64,000 bases of DNA from Actinocorallia herbida (GTDB lineage Bacteria > Actinomycetota > Actinomycetes > Streptosporangiales > Streptosporangiaceae): assembly GCF_003751225.1 (NCBI RefSeq), contig NZ_RJKE01000001.1, positions 1,054,001 through 1,118,000 on the forward strand. The letters run 5' to 3'. Every line of letters begins with the position of its first letter. The first letter of the stretch is position 1. The translations under genes and the position numbers were made by a program. The notes beneath the pieces are model-generated. The model was not told where the DNA came from. It worked only from the letters and a program-made list of their open reading frames with translations, and searched no databases. Below, one piece after another: positions 61,880 to 64,000 of the stretch.

Positions 61880-63063
61880 CGGGTGAGCCTCCAGACGTAG
61901 GAGGTGTAGCCGTCGCCCTCACGGTCTCCGGAGACGAAGACGGTGCCGGAAGGGCTGACCGACAGGCTGCCGAGGTAGATGTCCTTCGCCGGGGACGCGT
62001 ACTCGACGACCCGGCCCTTGCCCGTGACATGGACGACGTGGTTACCGGTGGCGTCGGAGACGACCGACCAGAGGCCGCCCGTCCCGTCGTCCACGGCGTG
62101 GCCGACGACGCCCTTGTAGGTGCCGGTCAGCTTGCTCCAGCTCCGGCCGTTCCAGCGCACCACGCGCCAGCGTTCGGTGGGCCATTCCTCGGTGGTGGTG
62201 ACGGCGAGGACGCGGCGGGAGGACTGGGCGAGCGTCTGCGTCGGGATCAGCGTGCCGGAGCAGGAGAAGGACTTGTTCGGCCGCTCCTTCAGGCAGGGCG
62301 CGGGATCGATCTTCAGCGGCGCGCCGATCGAGCCGGCCTTCCAGCGGCCGCCGTCGAACCGGTAGACCTTCGGGTTCCCCCAGCCGCCGATGGCCCACAG
62401 ATCGCCGGGCGAGACGCCGGAGGCGCCGTACACCTCCCGGTCGGCGCGGCTCTCCCGCCAGGTCCCGCCGTCGTAGAGCCAAAGCCGCTGCCCGAAGAAG
62501 CCTGCGGCCTTGCCGGACTTGAAGGGCAGGACGGGTCCGGCCGCGTAGGAGGAGTACTTCGGCAGCACCTTGGAGATCTTCCAGGTCTTGCCGTTCCAGT
62601 GCAGGAACGTCGCATAGCCGTAGGAATCGACGCCGCTGTTGAGGCTCACCCAGACGTCGCGGGGCGAAGAGGCCGCAGGGCGCTCCACCGCGCCCTTCGC
62701 CTTCTTGGGCAGCGCGGACTTGCGCCAGGTCTTCCCGTCCCAGTGCCAGGCCAGGGGGGTGATGTACCCGCCGTCCGGATACCTGCCGGAGAACCGCCAG
62801 AGGTCCTTGTCCCCCGCGGCCAGCAGCGTGGACGAGGACGAGCCCGTGTGCAGCTTCGTCCACCGGTAGCCGGAGGCCTGCTCGATGGCCCGCTCCGGCT
62901 CGCCGCCGCTCCCGGCCGCCTGCGCCACCGAGCCCGCGCTCGCCGTCCCCACGAGGAGCACTCCGGCGAGACCCGCCGCCGCAGCCCGGCGGACCCGCCC
63001 GCCCCGACTCTGTCTTCCCACCCGGCAGCTCCCGGACTCGATCGCCAAATGCCGACGGATCAT
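61876..63063 (-). CDS. Secreted WNGxxW-repeat propeller-like protein (copy 1)
   Basis: A 395-aa paralogue of the next gene with HWDGKTW, HWNGKTW and RWNGRSW repeats. The N-terminus is long: from the ATG at 63063 the export helix (AAAAGLAGVLLVGTASAGSVAQAAG) begins at about residue 27, while a GTG at 63021 with GGGAG upstream would give a normal signal peptide. The GTG may be the true start. Coupled to copy 2 by an ATGA. No neighbour hints at function. Confidence 0.8.
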   Translation of the reverse strand: MIRRHLAIESGSCRVGRQSRGGRVRRAAAAGLAGVLLVGTASAGSVAQAAGSGGEPERAIEQASGYRWTKLHTGSSSSTLLAAGDKDLWRFSGRYPDGGYITPLAWHWDGKTWRKSALPKKAKGAVERPAASSPRDVWVSLNSGVDSYGYATFLHWNGKTWKISKVLPKYSSYAAGPVLPFKSGKAAGFFGQRLWLYDGGTWRESRADREVYGASGVSPGDLWAIGGWGNPKVYRFDGGRWKAGSIGAPLKIDPAPCLKERPNKSFSCSGTLIPTQTLAQSSRRVLAVTTTEEWPTERWRVVRWNGRSWSKLTGTYKGVVGHAVDDGTGGLWSVVSDATGNHVVHVTGKGRVVEYASPAKDIYLGSLSVSPSGTVFVSGDREGDGYTSYVWRLTR

Positions 63064-63136
63064 GCCATGCGCAACCTCCAGGCGATAGACATTCCACGAA
63101 CTTTCCGACTCTTCGGTCGGGCATGGACGCCCAGGG

Positions 63137-63700
63137 CTATACCGGGAAGTCTGAATCGTCCAGGTCGGGGTCGTCGTTGGGGAAGGGCTCGGCGTTGAGG
63201 GCCTCCCGGACGATCCCGTAGGCGAGCCCGGGGGAGTAGCCCTTGCGGGCGAGCATGGAGACGAGGCGGCGGGTGCGTTTGGCGGGGTCGAGGCCCGCGG
63301 TGGAGGGGAGCTTGCGGGCCACCAGGGCGCGGGCGGCGGTTTCCAGGTCCTCGGGCTGGAGGTCGGCGACGGCCTCCTTCACCAGCTCCTCGTCCACGCC
63401 CTTGCGGCGCAGTTCGGCGGACAGGGCGCGCGGTGCCAGGCCCTTGCCCGCGTGACGGGAGCGGACCCACGCCTGGGCGAACGCCTCGTCGTCGATGAGG
63501 CCGACCTCGGTGAACCTGCCCAGGACGCGCTCGGCGACCTCGGCGGGAATCGCCTTGCGCGCCAGCGCCTCGGCCAGCTGCGCCCGTGTCTTCGGCGCCA
63601 GCGTCAACTGCCGCAGGCAGATCTCCCGCGCCGCCGCCTCCGGATTCTTCGGCGGCTCCACCTCGCCGTCCCCCGCCCCGAACCTCCTGCGATAAGCCAC
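63137..63700 (-). CDS. recX: Regulatory protein RecX
   Basis: A 187-aa RecX: CLRQLTLAPKTRAQLAEALARKAIP, LIDDEAFAQAWVRSRH, KGLAPRALSAELRRKGVDEELVKEAV and the third tandem three-helix repeat RTRRLVSMLARKGYSPGLAYGIVREAL. It inhibits RecA filaments. GTG start. recA is expected just beyond the right edge, upstream on this strand. Confidence 0.93.
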   Translation of the reverse strand: MAYRRRFGAGDGEVEPPKNPEAAAREICLRQLTLAPKTRAQLAEALARKAIPAEVAERVLGRFTEVGLIDDEAFAQAWVRSRHAGKGLAPRALSAELRRKGVDEELVKEAVADLQPEDLETAARALVARKLPSTAGLDPAKRTRRLVSMLARKGYSPGLAYGIVREALNAEPFPNDDPDLDDSDFPV

Positions 63701-63877
63701 AAGACCACCTCCCTTTCCTCATCCCACGACTTCACAACACAAAGCCCCACACCACGGCCCCACGCCGCGCGACCTCACCCCTCCCGACCCGGCACCCACC
63801 ACACGGGGTCCCGCAACACAGCGGCGCCCAAGGCACTTCATCACGCGAAGTCCCGCCACGAGAAACCCCGCAGGCAC

Positions 63878-64000
63878 AGTGCCCTGCAGCACAGGTCCCG
63901 GCGAAGCGGTGCCCTGCAGCGGAGAGCCCGGCAACACAAGCCTTCGGGCGCAGAGCCTGAGATGCGGTGCCCTGCAGCGGTGCCCTGCGACGCAGTGCCC
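63878..64000. repeat. Degenerate GTGCCCTGCAGCG repeats at the window edge
   Basis: GTGCCCTGCAGC occurs at 63879-63890, 63909-63920 and 63967-63978; the variant GTGCCCTGCGACG follows at 63980-63992 and a partial copy ends the window. Spacing is irregular. From 63701 to 63877 there is only C/A-rich sequence with no convincing gene; the region probably separates recX from recA. Confidence 0.65.

Noticed and set aside
63586-63960. Plus-strand Pro/Ala-rich open frame over the recX start
   Set aside because: Overlaps recX and the repeat region, has no ribosome site, and is compositionally biased.

Overview
High-GC (about 70%) actinomycete chromosome. GTG starts are common, stop/start codons often overlap by 4 nt (ATGA, GTGA), and the order rimP-nusA-ylxR-infB-rbfA-truB-ribF-rpsO-pnp ... 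dapB ... rnj-dapA ... ftsK-rodZ-rimO-pgsA-cinA-clgR ... recX matches the conserved Actinomycetota housekeeping backbone. XRE/DUF397 pairs, secreted WNGxxW propeller proteins and an Ltp2-like thiolase/DUF35 pair suggest Streptosporangiales (Thermomonosporaceae-like). That placement is inference. I see no tRNA, rRNA, CRISPR array, insertion sequence or prophage.

Layout. (1) 1-8.1 kb: edge of a Pro/Gln-rich gene, a small unknown gene, then a catabolic island: acyl-CoA dehydrogenase, flavin reductase, thiolase-like protein without its cysteines, DUF35 protein, FadD3-like acyl-CoA ligase, a degenerate PaaK-like protein and a luciferase-like monooxygenase. The three promoters of the island carry the same palindrome at the same distance from a TAA-type -10, so they look like one TetR-type regulon; its regulator is not in the window. 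(2) 8.1-14.8 kb: accessory genes, namely a secreted propeller-like protein, a TRM11-like methyltransferase, a collagen-like secreted protein, a frameshifted XRE/DUF5753 gene with an intact DUF397 partner, and two ferritin-like genes. (3) 14.9-29 kb: translation and RNA core plus pnp, an M16 protease and dapB. (4) 29-34.5 kb: transglutaminase-like protein, ModA-like lipoprotein, ung, and two tandem duplicated membrane Ser/Thr kinases. (5) 34.6-42.9 kb: rnj, dapA, GNAT, a MocR regulator and EamA exporter that start back to back on one CATG, an MFS exporter and menA. (6) 43-51.6 kb: Crp/Fnr regulator, ftsK, rodZ, rimO, pgsA, cinA, clgR, dps. (7) 51.7-64 kb: DUF1990/YndJ pair under a two-operator promoter, a cysteine-free Rrf2 regulator, a ROK regulator that has lost its zinc motif, a 51-aa gene, the very long helicase Lhr, two secreted WNGxxW paralogues, recX, and a short degenerate repeat at the right edge.

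How it works together: in the island the ligase would make a CoA thioester, the dehydrogenase desaturate it, and the thiolase-like/DUF35 pair cleave it, by analogy with the Ltp2/ChsH2-DUF35 retro-aldolase of steroid side-chain breakdown; the luciferase-like enzyme and flavin reductase would add oxygen. The rest is mostly core information processing, with strong intrinsic hairpins marking transcript ends.
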